A stretch of 64,000 bases of DNA from Rhizobium etli 8C-3 (GTDB lineage Bacteria; Pseudomonadota; Alphaproteobacteria; Rhizobiales; Rhizobiaceae). How positions within the stretch are numbered: the first letter of the stretch is position 1; the number at the start of each line of letters is the position of its first letter. The translations under genes were made by a program, and so were the position numbers. Of this stretch, positions 33,765 through 42,449 are shown one piece after another. The stretch is taken from assembly GCF_001908375.1 (NCBI RefSeq), contig NZ_CP017241.1, forward strand, positions 685,001 to 749,000, written 5' to 3'. The notes under the pieces were generated by a model that ran no database searches, was not told the origin of the DNA, and saw only the letters and a list, made by a program, of their open reading frames with translations.

Positions 33765-34607
33765 ATGAACCTGATCGCGAATTTCGCGGTTCTTGCATCG
33801 CGCCGCACGATTTTCGACGTGCCGGTATGCGATCTTGGATGGGACGACGCGCTCGTCTTCATCAACGAGCTTGCTTCTTTTCCAGTCGGCCAGACCGTCA
33901 TCTCCTTCGTCAACGCACACAACATGCTGATGACGCTGCGCGACGGCGAATACCGAGATATCCTCCTGCAAAATCTCGTCCTGCCGGACGGCATCGGCCT
34001 CAACATCGCTTCCAAGATAGCGCATGGGGCGCCGTTTCCTGCCAATCTCAATGGCACTGACTTCGTACCCGCTCTTCTGACCTATATGGAAAATCGGCGC
34101 CGTGTCGGCCTGATCGGCGGCAGGCGCGAAGTCGTCGAAAAAGCCGCAGCGAATTTCCGCAAGCATGCGCCCTGGCACGAATTCATCGTCATCTCGGACG
34201 GTTATTTCGACAAGGAGAATCCGACGGAGCTCATCGACGAGCTTGAGCACCAGGACCTCGACATCCTGATCATTGGCATGGGCACGCCGCTGCAGGAAAA
34301 GTGGGCGCATCATCACATTCGCGCCGACCACGCCCGGCTTGTCCTGACTGTTGGGGCGCTTTTCGATTTCATCTCCGAGGTCGTTCCCCGTGCTCCGGAA
34401 ACCGTTCGCATGATGCGGCTGGAATGGGCCTACCGGATGCTGCAGGAGCCAGCCCGCCTCTGGCGGCGATATGTGCTCGGCATCCCGGTTTTTCTGTTTT
34501 ACGTGATGCAATACCGCTTCAATCGCCGCGAGCGCATCCTTAGCCAGGCGGGCAACGACAGCTCTCCATTGCCGGCACCGCAGGAAAGGGGCGAGGCGGC
34601 TCACTGA
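33765..34607 (+). CDS. WecG/TagA/CpsF-family glycosyltransferase
   Basis: GT26 enzymes add a sugar (often ManNAcA, ManNAc or glucose) to a lipid-linked intermediate of surface polysaccharide. ATG 33765 follows GGAGGT closely and gives 280 residues. Family signatures are clear: FVNAHNMLMTLRD, LPDGIGLNIASK, NGTDFVPALL, and GMGTPLQEKWAHHH. A hydrophobic, basic C-terminus (about residues 225-255) suits membrane association. It precedes a Wzz-like gene, so both probably act in exopolysaccharide or capsule synthesis; the sugar is unknown. Confidence 0.9.
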   Translation: MNLIANFAVLASRRTIFDVPVCDLGWDDALVFINELASFPVGQTVISFVNAHNMLMTLRDGEYRDILLQNLVLPDGIGLNIASKIAHGAPFPANLNGTDFVPALLTYMENRRRVGLIGGRREVVEKAAANFRKHAPWHEFIVISDGYFDKENPTELIDELEHQDLDILIIGMGTPLQEKWAHHHIRADHARLVLTVGALFDFISEVVPRAPETVRMMRLEWAYRMLQEPARLWRRYVLGIPVFLFYVMQYRFNRRERILSQAGNDSSPLPAPQERGEAAH

Positions 34608-34698
34608 GCGCCTGCTTCTTGCCTCCGGCAGTTAACCATTTCTTTGCCATGTCTATTTAGAGTGCCTTAATCATCCGCTTCCTGCGGGCGTTCGGCTC

Positions 34699-36393
34699 GT
34701 GCGCGTGAGATATGGCGTCATGTATGACAGCAGGTTAAAGGGCAGCATTGATTGGCGCCGGCCGGCAACGACGGCGCAAGAAGGTGCACGAGAGCGAAAT
34801 CTCCAAACGCCGTTCATTCGCCCCTCGGAGGCCGAACTGCTGAGGGTGATCGGCAAGGCACTCCAAGAGCAGCACCTGCAGCGGAACCGACCGCCCGAAC
34901 CGCCGCATCTGGTCGACCGCATCGAGACAATCCTCGAAACAAGGCTGCGTGCCGCAAACGATGTCCGTTCTTTAGAGCCGCCGCACCATGGATTGAAGGC
35001 GGCTGCCGGGGCCCCCCAGGTGGATGCAGCAAATCCCGGCGCTCGTCCCGTTGGCCGCCGCAGTTTGGCCAAGCCGATCGGCACAATCGCAGTTGCTGCC
35101 TTGGTGGGCGCAGGCCTGCCCCTGCTGATGCCGGCCGAGCCCGCACATTTTGCGGCGCAGGCGGCATTTCATGTGAAGGCGGAAAAAGACGAGCGCGGCG
35201 CCGTGATCGCGGCCGCCGTGAAACGCCTGCTTTCCGACCGCACCATGTCTGCTGCCGTCGGGGCGCTGAAGCTCGATCGCGATCTTGAGTTCACCGGAAG
35301 CCAAACCACGATCGGCGTAGCACTTGATCTCATTTCGGGCAGTGGTGCAGCCGCCGACGCGGCCTCGCGCGCGGAAGCAGCACTTGCCCGAATGGTCGAG
35401 GCCAATGCGGATGAAACTGAGGGCACGGTTCACCTGAAAGTCACGACGGCCAAAGCCGCAAAGTCCTCACGGATCGCTTCTTGGCTTTCAGACATGCTGA
35501 CGTCAAGCGCCCCTACTGCATCGGCCGAGGCAGGCGCCGGATTGCGCAAGTCCTATGAGGATGCAAAGGCGCAGCTGGCCGCCTTCACCGCAAGCAGCGG
35601 CGAAGGCAACGTCAAAGTCGCAAGTGATCTCCAGCAGCGCATCAACCAGCTTGACGCCGATCTCAAGATCGCCGAGCAGCGGATCTCGCTTGCCAAGCAA
35701 GAGAGCGATCGTCTCAAGGCGGCCAAGCCCGGCGATGTGCTGAACGGTTCCCTGCCGCTCGATGCGATCTCGCCTGCGCTGCAGGACGCGCGCGACAAAT
35801 ACGTGACCGGGAAGGCGACGCTGTCGCTGCTTTCGAACGAGCTTGGTCCGCGCCATCCGCGCCGTCTCGCTCAGCAGGCTGTCGTTGACGCCCTCAAGGA
35901 CCAGGTCGAAAAGGAGCTCGCTCGCCAGGCGCAAGAGGCAGGTGCCGCGCTCAAGGCAGCCGCAGAAGCACGAAAGATGCTGAACGATCAGCGCAACATA
36001 CTGATCGCCCAGAGCCGGGACACCGGCGTCGATCTCGCCAGGCTGACCGAACTGCGCGACAAGACAGAGGCCGCCAGATCGCGCATGGCAGATGCCGTTA
36101 CGGCGACGGCTTCCGTCGCTGCCCCGATCACGCCCGTCAAGCCAATACAGACCACTGCCGTTGCCGCCGGCCCCGGGCTGCCGGTTCGCTCTGCCGTCGG
36201 GGCTGCACTCGCAATGGCGATCGGTCTTGCAGGCATGCTTGGGTTGCGCCTCCTGCGACAGCGCTCCGTTTCTGCCGAGACGCTGACGGTCCCGCAACAG
36301 CCGGAGGTGGCAGAAGGTGAACTCGAGCTGCTGCGCGATCGGCTGGCCGGCCTGCGCGACAGGCTGCAAACCCACGGCGCCGGCCATCGTTGA
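34699..36393 (+). CDS. Wzz/GumC-like polysaccharide co-polymerase
   Basis: The 564-residue product has two membrane helices (about residues 126-145 and 499-520) bracketing a long periplasmic region rich in coiled coil (about 270-470), the usual arrangement of chain-length regulators. An unusual feature is the cytoplasmic N-terminal extension of about 120 residues with its own short helices. No C-terminal tyrosine kinase domain is present. The start may be GTG 34699 or ATG 34720; neither has a strong ribosome binding site. It probably partners the upstream glycosyltransferase. Confidence 0.75.
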   Translation: MRVRYGVMYDSRLKGSIDWRRPATTAQEGARERNLQTPFIRPSEAELLRVIGKALQEQHLQRNRPPEPPHLVDRIETILETRLRAANDVRSLEPPHHGLKAAAGAPQVDAANPGARPVGRRSLAKPIGTIAVAALVGAGLPLLMPAEPAHFAAQAAFHVKAEKDERGAVIAAAVKRLLSDRTMSAAVGALKLDRDLEFTGSQTTIGVALDLISGSGAAADAASRAEAALARMVEANADETEGTVHLKVTTAKAAKSSRIASWLSDMLTSSAPTASAEAGAGLRKSYEDAKAQLAAFTASSGEGNVKVASDLQQRINQLDADLKIAEQRISLAKQESDRLKAAKPGDVLNGSLPLDAISPALQDARDKYVTGKATLSLLSNELGPRHPRRLAQQAVVDALKDQVEKELARQAQEAGAALKAAAEARKMLNDQRNILIAQSRDTGVDLARLTELRDKTEAARSRMADAVTATASVAAPITPVKPIQTTAVAAGPGLPVRSAVGAALAMAIGLAGMLGLRLLRQRSVSAETLTVPQQPEVAEGELELLRDRLAGLRDRLQTHGAGHR

Positions 36394-36513
36394 CCTCGGC
36401 CGCGGCATCATAGCTCTTGCATTTGCCGTTTTTAAACAGGATACGGCGTTCTGAGGCAAACAGCGCGGCTGGCGAGAGCCTAGCTTGCGCGCGAGGCACG
36501 GCAGGAGAATCGC

Positions 36514-37413
36514 GTGACGACAGTGATTAATGGCAAGCAGGTAGCCGCGTCGATAATCGAAACAGTTAAGATGGCGACGTCTTCGCTGGAAAAGCAGAGC
36601 GGCGTAAGGACCGGCCTTGCCGTTGTGATCGTCGGAGACGATCCGGCAAGCCACGCCTACGTCAATTCAAAGAGCAGGATGGCCAAGGAGTGCGGCTTCA
36701 AGTCGGTGCAGCACACCTTGTCGGCGGCGACGACGCAGGAAGAGCTTGCCGGCCTCGTCTCCTCGCTCAACGCCGATCCGTCGATCCATGGCATACTCGT
36801 ACAGCTGCCGTTGCCGAAGCATCTGAACAGCGAGCCGATCATCCAGTCGATCCTGCCCGAAAAGGATGTCGACGGGCTGCACGTCGTCAATGCCGGCAAG
36901 CTTGCCACTGGCGACCTTGAGACCGGCCTCGTTTCCTGCACGCCGGCCGGTGCCATGGTCTTCGTGCGCCGAATGCATGGTGAGGACCTGTCTGGGCTGA
37001 GTGCCGTGGTCATTGGCCGGTCGAACCTCTTTGGCAAGCCGATGGCACAGTTGCTGCTCAATGCCAATGCGACGGTGACGATCGCCCATTCGCGCACAAA
37101 GGATCTGCCCGCCGTCTGCCGCAATGCCGATATCCTGGTGGCGGCGGTCGGCCGTCCGCAGATGGTCAAGGCCGATTGGGTCAAACCCGGCGCCACCGTC
37201 ATCGATGTCGGCATCAACCGCATCGCCGCACCGGACAGGGGCGAGGGCAAAACACGGCTGGTCGGCGACGTCGCCTTCGAAGAAGCATTGAATGTTGCCG
37301 CGGTGATCACCCCGGTTCCAGGTGGAGTGGGCCCGATGACGATTGCCATGCTGATGGCCAATACCGTCATTGCCGCCCATCGCGCCGCTGGCCAGACGCC
37401 GCCGAAGTTTTAA
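36514..37413 (+). CDS. folD: Bifunctional methylenetetrahydrofolate dehydrogenase/cyclohydrolase FolD
   Basis: FolD interconverts 5,10-methylene-THF, 5,10-methenyl-THF and 10-formyl-THF in one-carbon metabolism. The 299-residue product starts with GTG after AGGAGA. It has the substrate-site segment [20 protein letters not shown] (Tyr and Lys present), QLPLPKHL, the Rossmann motif [17 protein letters not shown] and [15 protein letters not shown]. It is convergent with the LacI-type gene, only three bases apart, and is not functionally linked to its neighbours. Confidence 0.98.
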   Translation: MTTVINGKQVAASIIETVKMATSSLEKQSGVRTGLAVVIVGDDPASHAYVNSKSRMAKECGFKSVQHTLSAATTQEELAGLVSSLNADPSIHGILVQLPLPKHLNSEPIIQSILPEKDVDGLHVVNAGKLATGDLETGLVSCTPAGAMVFVRRMHGEDLSGLSAVVIGRSNLFGKPMAQLLLNANATVTIAHSRTKDLPAVCRNADILVAAVGRPQMVKADWVKPGATVIDVGINRIAAPDRGEGKTRLVGDVAFEEALNVAAVITPVPGGVGPMTIAMLMANTVIAAHRAAGQTPPKF

Positions 37414-37416
37414 GAC

Positions 37417-38439
37417 CTATCGTGGTGCAGGGCCGGTCGAGGCCCTGACGATCAGCTCCGCTTTCCACAGCTCGTGGTCCGGATAGGAGCCGATCGCTTT
37501 GACGGTGCCGATCAGGCGCTGCGCAATCCGGGCGCCGGCGGCGCGAAGAGACGAGCGCGTCGTCGTCAGCGGGACGGAAAAATTCTCTGGCTTCAGAAGC
37601 GGCAGCTCGTCGTCATGGGCGATAAGCGAGAGATCCTCACCGAGCCTCAGGCCGGCCTGGTTCAGGGCGCGGATCGCCCCGAGCGCGAGCACGGTGCTGG
37701 AGCATAGGACGGCAGTCGGACGCTCCGGCATCTGCAGAAACTGCTCCATCGCGATCAGGCCTTGCTCGTCGGTCATCAGTGAGTGACTGACGCAGGTTCC
37801 CGAAAGGCTCAGCCCCCGTTCCGACAAGGCCGCGACGACGCCGTTCTTCCGGCGGATCGCAAAGTCGAGATGCGCCGGCCCGTTCATCAGTGCGAATCGC
37901 GTATGGCCGAGCTGCAGCAAAAGTTTCGTCCCATCGTAGAAGGCAGTCTCGTTGTCGATATCGAGATAGGGATAATCCGGCTCCGACCCGAACGAGCGGC
38001 CATGCACGATGAAAGGCATTGCCAGCGATTTCAGCATCGCGAGGCGCGGGTCGTGAGCGCGCATTGAGGCAACGAAAAGCGCATCGACATTGCCGCTGAT
38101 CGCCAGACGGCGCAGTGCGGCCACTTCGTCGTCGGGGTCCGAAGGCATGATGACGAGGTGGAAGTCCTGCCGGACGGCTTCTTCTCCAAGGCCGGCCAGA
38201 AACTCGCCGAAATGTATATCCGATTGATGTCCGGGCGCCATCGGCATTACCAGTCCGATCGAGCCTGCCTTGCCGGTCGCAAGACGCTGAGCCGCCTTGT
38301 TCGGCCGGTACCCTGTCTCCTTGACGGCGCGAAGCACACGTTCGCGCGTCGCCTCGTTGACTTCTGGATAGCCATTGAGTGCACGGCTGACCGTCGTTTG
38401 CGAAAGACCGAGCAATTGCGAGAGCTGTTTGAGATTCAC
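37417..38439 (-). CDS. aglR: LacI-family repressor, probable regulator of the agl operon
   Basis: The 340-residue product has an N-terminal LacI helix-turn-helix (LKQLSQLLGLSQTTVSRALN) and hinge (GYRPNKAAQRLA), then a periplasmic-binding-protein-like sugar domain. I choose GTG 38439 because GAGGAGG lies about ten bases upstream and the HTH begins right after it; a frame starting 36 bases earlier is possible. It is divergent from aglE, and the gap holds two AAAGCGCTTT operators, so repression of the agl genes and of itself is likely. The symbol follows the equivalent S. meliloti gene by position. Confidence 0.85.
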   Translation of the reverse strand: MNLKQLSQLLGLSQTTVSRALNGYPEVNEATRERVLRAVKETGYRPNKAAQRLATGKAGSIGLVMPMAPGHQSDIHFGEFLAGLGEEAVRQDFHLVIMPSDPDDEVAALRRLAISGNVDALFVASMRAHDPRLAMLKSLAMPFIVHGRSFGSEPDYPYLDIDNETAFYDGTKLLLQLGHTRFALMNGPAHLDFAIRRKNGVVAALSERGLSLSGTCVSHSLMTDEQGLIAMEQFLQMPERPTAVLCSSTVLALGAIRALNQAGLRLGEDLSLIAHDDELPLLKPENFSVPLTTTRSSLRAAGARIAQRLIGTVKAIGSYPDHELWKAELIVRASTGPAPR

Positions 38440-38484
38440 CTGCCGCGTTTCCTCCTCAGTGCCCTCAACACACACTCTCCATCC

Positions 38485-38494
38485 AAAGCGCTTT
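38485..38494. promoter_or_regulatory. LacI-type operator O1
   Basis: AAAGCGCTTT is a perfect 10-bp palindrome with the central CG step typical of LacI/GalR-family operators. It lies 46 bases upstream of the repressor start and 158 bases from the second copy. Confidence 0.75.
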
Positions 38495-38642
38495 CAATTA
38501 TGGAGCAACTGGGGCGCTTGACTCAAGGAAAATCGCTCCATATTTCCCTCAAGGTGCCGCTTCGACGGGCGATGCAGGCCCCCGGTTTCGCGGCATTCTC
38601 GAAATGTCTTGACTCTTTTCTGCCGAAAGTGAAATGAGTGTC

Positions 38643-38652
38643 AAAGCGCTTT
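38643..38652. promoter_or_regulatory. LacI-type operator O2
   Basis: This is a second identical AAAGCGCTTT palindrome, 59 bases upstream of the aglE ATG, near the expected promoter. The two-site arrangement would permit DNA looping. Confidence 0.78.
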
Positions 38653-38710
38653 GGAATTTGCTGCCGGTAGTCGGGAAGCGTCGTTGGGATTGTGATGGGA
38701 GGTTGATCAC

Positions 38711-40072
38711 ATGAAGAAAATTCTTTTGATGGGGGTTGCCATAACGGCGCTGTTTGCCGGGGCAGCTTCTGCTGCCGATCTGAAGTTTCCTCCAGGTCAG
38801 GATACGAAGTTCAACTGGAAGAGCTATGAGGAGTTCAAGGCCGCGCACGCCGATTTGAAAGGCGAGCCGCTGACAATCTTTGGGCCGTGGCGCGGTGAGG
38901 ATGAGGCTTTCTTCCGCAGCATTCTCGCTTATTTCACAGAAGCGACGGGCATCGATGCCACCTATTCATCCTCCGAAAACTACGAACAGCAGATCGTCAT
39001 CGACACACAGGCGGGCTCGCCTCCGAACGTCGCGATCCTGCCGCAGCCCGGCCTGCTGGCCGATCTCGCCAGCAAGGGCCTCTTGACGCCGCTGGGCGAG
39101 GAGAACGCCAAATGGGTGAAGGACAACTACGGCGCGGGCGACAGCTGGGTCGGATACGGCACCTACAAGGGCAAGGACGGCAAGGAGGGTTACTTTGCAT
39201 TCCCTTACAAGGCCGACGTGAAGTCGCTTGTCTGGTATGTCCCGGAAAACTTCAAGGAAGCTGGATATAAGGTTCCGACCACGATGGAAGAGCTCCATGC
39301 CCTGTCGGAGCAGATCGTCAAGGACGGTGGCGTTCCATGGTGCATCGGCCTCGGCTCCGGCGGCGCGACCGGCTGGCCCGCGACCGACTGGATCGAAGAC
39401 ATCATGCTGCGCATGAACAAGCCCGATGTCTATGACAAGTGGACCACGAACGAAGTGAAGTTCACCGATCCGGCCGTCGTTGCCGCGATCGAAGAATTCG
39501 GAAAGTTCGCCAAGAACGAGAGCTATGTCGATGGCGGTGCTGCGGCCGTTGCTTCGACCGACTTCCGCGACAGCCCGAAGGGTCTCTTCGCCGTACCGCC
39601 GAAGTGCTACCTGCACCATCAGGCTTCGTTCATCCCGTCCTTCTTCCCCGAAGGCACGAAGCTCGGTCAGGACGCCGACTTCTTCTATATGCCGACCTAT
39701 GCGGCGCATGCCGACCTCGGCAAGCCGGTTCTCGGTGCCGGCACGCTCGTCACGATCACCAAGGATTCGAAGGCCGCCCGCGCTTTCGTCGAATTCCTGA
39801 AGACGCCGATCGCCCACGAGGTCTGGATGGCGCAGTCGAGCTTCCTGACGCCGTACAAGGGCGTGAACACCGCAGCTTATGCCAACGAGCAGATGAAGCG
39901 GGAAGGCGAGATCCTGACGACGGCCACGACCTTCCGCTTCGACGGTTCGGATCTGATGCCCGGCAAGATCGGCGCTGGCGCCTTCTGGACAGGCATGGTC
40001 GATTTCGTCGGCGGCAAGTCTGCCGAAGACACCGGCAAGGAAATCCAGGCCGCCTGGGACGGCATCAAGTAA
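38711..40072 (+). CDS. aglE: Alpha-glucoside ABC transporter substrate-binding protein AglE
   Basis: AglE captures alpha-glucosides (sucrose, maltose and trehalose in S. meliloti) in the periplasm. The 453-residue product has a signal peptide (residues about 1-21, ending GAASA) and the family-1 extracellular solute-binding fold, with EGYFAFPYKADVKSLVWYVP and the aromatic-rich GGATGWPATDWIEDIMLR. A GGGAGG ribosome binding site precedes the ATG. A hairpin follows the gene, before aglF. Confidence 0.95.
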   Translation: MKKILLMGVAITALFAGAASAADLKFPPGQDTKFNWKSYEEFKAAHADLKGEPLTIFGPWRGEDEAFFRSILAYFTEATGIDATYSSSENYEQQIVIDTQAGSPPNVAILPQPGLLADLASKGLLTPLGEENAKWVKDNYGAGDSWVGYGTYKGKDGKEGYFAFPYKADVKSLVWYVPENFKEAGYKVPTTMEELHALSEQIVKDGGVPWCIGLGSGGATGWPATDWIEDIMLRMNKPDVYDKWTTNEVKFTDPAVVAAIEEFGKFAKNESYVDGGAAAVASTDFRDSPKGLFAVPPKCYLHHQASFIPSFFPEGTKLGQDADFFYMPTYAAHADLGKPVLGAGTLVTITKDSKAARAFVEFLKTPIAHEVWMAQSSFLTPYKGVNTAAYANEQMKREGEILTTATTFRFDGSDLMPGKIGAGAFWTGMVDFVGGKSAEDTGKEIQAAWDGIK

Positions 40073-40084
40073 CGCGATTGCCGG

Positions 40085-40105
40085 TGCCGCGGGAAAGCCG
40101 CGGCA
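40085..40105 (+). other. Intercistronic hairpin after aglE
   Basis: TGCCGCGG and CCGCGGCA form a perfect 8-bp stem with loop GAAAG, 13 bases after the aglE stop. No T run follows, so it more likely stabilises the upstream mRNA or attenuates transcription, giving more binding protein than permease. The aglE-aglF gap is 164 bases, the largest in the operon. Confidence 0.6.
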
Positions 40106-40236
40106 TTGCTGGCCAAGAAATGACCGGGCCCGTCAAGGTCCGGTCGACGCCGGATCCTGTGATCAAACGCATAAAGAAGTTGACGGTAACTGGTGTCGGC
40201 CCTTCAACATAGACAAGGGTAGCACGGGAGGGACGA

Positions 40237-41250
40237 ATGCTGTCGCAGATAGTTTCCGCGTTGGGCGTTGTGGTGGTGGCGGTATTCGCCTGCTCGGCCT
40301 ACTTCTATTTTTCGAACAAGATCCTGGATCTGGCGCTACCCGTGAAGGATGGCGACATTCGTTCTGCGGCGCGCAATCTGAACCGCCGCGCGATGATCCG
40401 CCCGTGGCTCTTTCTCGGGCCGGCGCTGTTTTTGCTGGTCGTCTATCTTGTCTACCCGGTCGTGGCGACCTTCATCCTCTCCTTCTACGATCGCTCCGGC
40501 GAGCAGTTCGTCGGCTTTGCAAATTACCAGTGGGCCTTCTCGGATCGTGAATTCCGCCAATCGATCTTTAACAACATTCTCTGGCTCGCCGTCGTTCCGG
40601 CGGCCTGCACCTTCTTCGGCCTGGTCATCGCAGTCATGACCGACCGCATCTGGTGGGGCAACATCGCAAAGAGCATCGTCTTCATGCCGATGGCGATCTC
40701 CTTTGTCGGCGCATCCGTCATCTGGAAGTTCATCTACGAGTTTCGCGGCGGCAACGACACCCAGATCGGACTATTGAACGCGATCGTGCAGCTTTTCGGC
40801 GGGACGCCGCAGGTGTGGATTTCGGTGCCATTCTGGAACAATTTCTTCCTCATGGTGATCTTGATCTGGATCCAGACCGGCTTTGCCATGGTCATCCTGT
40901 CTGCGGCGCTGCGCGGTATCCCGGAAGAAACCATCGAGGCGGCTGTCATCGACGGCGCCAACGGCTGGCAAATCTTCTGGCGCATCATGGTGCCGCAGGT
41001 CTGGGGGACGATCGCCGTCGTATGGACCACCATCACCATTCTCGTGCTGAAGGTTTTCGACATCGTTTTGACCATGACCAACGGCCAATGGAACTCGATG
41101 GTACTTGCCAACCTGATGTTCAACTGGATGTTCCGCGGAGGCGGCGATTCGGGCCGAAGCGCCGTCATCGCCCTCATCATCATGCTGGCTGTCACGCCGA
41201 TCATGGTTTGGAACGTCCGCCGCGCCAACCGCGAGCTGGGAGGCCACTGA
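40237..41250 (+). CDS. aglF: Alpha-glucoside ABC transporter permease AglF
   Basis: The 337-residue product is a MalF-like inner-membrane permease with about seven membrane helices, the first at residues 3-25. The EAA loop that docks the ATPase reads ETIEAAVIDGANGWQIFWRI, at about residues 230-249. A GGGAGG lies before the ATG. It ends one base before aglG. Confidence 0.95.
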   Translation: MLSQIVSALGVVVVAVFACSAYFYFSNKILDLALPVKDGDIRSAARNLNRRAMIRPWLFLGPALFLLVVYLVYPVVATFILSFYDRSGEQFVGFANYQWAFSDREFRQSIFNNILWLAVVPAACTFFGLVIAVMTDRIWWGNIAKSIVFMPMAISFVGASVIWKFIYEFRGGNDTQIGLLNAIVQLFGGTPQVWISVPFWNNFFLMVILIWIQTGFAMVILSAALRGIPEETIEAAVIDGANGWQIFWRIMVPQVWGTIAVVWTTITILVLKVFDIVLTMTNGQWNSMVLANLMFNWMFRGGGDSGRSAVIALIIMLAVTPIMVWNVRRANRELGGH

Positions 41251-41251
41251 G

Positions 41252-42415
41252 ATGACGCTTGCCAGAGATTTCTTCAAGATTGGCCCAGCTCGCCTTTTCG
41301 TGCACTTCGTCGTTCTGGTCATCGTGATCCTGTGGCTGATTCCGACGCTCGGCATCTTCATCAGCTCGTTGCGAGACAAGGATCAGCTCGTCGTCTCCGG
41401 CTGGTGGACGGCCTTCGCCGGCTCCTCGCGTACCGTTGCATCCCGCCTTGGACAGCCCGACCAGCAGAAGCAAGAGGGTGCGACCTATGTAATCGCCGGC
41501 AATGTCCTGGAGGGCCAGGAGGGGCGTTCGATCAGAGCCTTCGGCACGCGTGTCCAGCAGCCCGCTGCCTATAGCGCTGGTGAGACCGCTGACCTTGGCG
41601 ACGGCGTCTCGTTGCTCGTCAACAGCGACGGCACCTACCGCTACATGAAGAATGCCCCCTTCGGCCCGGACGACGGCGGCCGGCGCGTCTACGTTTCGAT
41701 CGCAACGCCGCCGGAATTCACGATGCAGAACTACCGGACGGTCTTGACGGGCGAGGGCATCGGCCAATCCTTCATCAATTCGCTGACGGTGACGATCCCT
41801 GCGACCATCATTCCGATCCTCATCGCTGCTTTTGCAGCATACGCCTTGAGCTGGATGGAGTTCCCGGGCCGCGCACTGTTGATCGCGCTCGTCGTCGGCC
41901 TCATCGTCGTGCCGCTGCAGATGTCGCTGATCCCGCTGCTGCGCCTCTATAACACGGTTGGCGCGGCTTTCGACGCGCCGTCCAAGACCTATCTCGGCAT
42001 CTGGCTGGCGCACACGGCCTTCGGCATGCCGCTGGCCATTTACCTGCTGCGCGCCTATATCGCAGGGCTGCCGAAGGAGATCATCGAATCTGCGCGCGTC
42101 GACGGTGCCAGCGATTTCGAAATCTTCGTCCGCATCGTCTTGCCTCTTTCTTTCCCCGCGCTTGCATCCTTCGCGATCTTCCAGTTCCTCTGGGTGTGGA
42201 ACGACCTGCTGGTTGCCATGGTCTTCCTGGGCACCGACAGGCAGCATCTCGTGCTGACCGGCGCGCTGAACGCGCTGCTCGGCTCGCGCGGCGGCAACTG
42301 GGAAATCCTGACGGCTTCGGCCTTCGTCACCATCATCGTACCGCTGCTCGTCTTCTTCGGGCTGCAGCGCTATCTGGTGCGCGGCCTGCTTGCCGGTTCG
42401 GTCAAGGGAGGCTGA
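41252..42415 (+). CDS. aglG: Alpha-glucoside ABC transporter permease AglG
   Basis: This is the MalG-like partner permease, 387 residues. Six membrane helices are predicted, and the EAA loop reads EIIESARVDGASDFEIFVRI at about residues 274-293. Between helix 1 and helix 2 there is a polar insert of about 120 residues (about 45-165), much longer than in most MalG proteins, including NSDGTYRYMKNAPFGPDDGG. It must form a periplasmic domain that could contact AglE; this is an inference. Confidence 0.95.
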   Translation: MTLARDFFKIGPARLFVHFVVLVIVILWLIPTLGIFISSLRDKDQLVVSGWWTAFAGSSRTVASRLGQPDQQKQEGATYVIAGNVLEGQEGRSIRAFGTRVQQPAAYSAGETADLGDGVSLLVNSDGTYRYMKNAPFGPDDGGRRVYVSIATPPEFTMQNYRTVLTGEGIGQSFINSLTVTIPATIIPILIAAFAAYALSWMEFPGRALLIALVVGLIVVPLQMSLIPLLRLYNTVGAAFDAPSKTYLGIWLAHTAFGMPLAIYLLRAYIAGLPKEIIESARVDGASDFEIFVRIVLPLSFPALASFAIFQFLWVWNDLLVAMVFLGTDRQHLVLTGALNALLGSRGGNWEILTASAFVTIIVPLLVFFGLQRYLVRGLLAGSVKGG

Positions 42416-42449
42416 TCATACCAACACGACACATCCCGCAGGATAAGAC

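Noticed and set aside
34630..34650. TTAACC half-site before the Wzz-like gene as a CtrA box
   Set aside because: Only one half of the motif is present.
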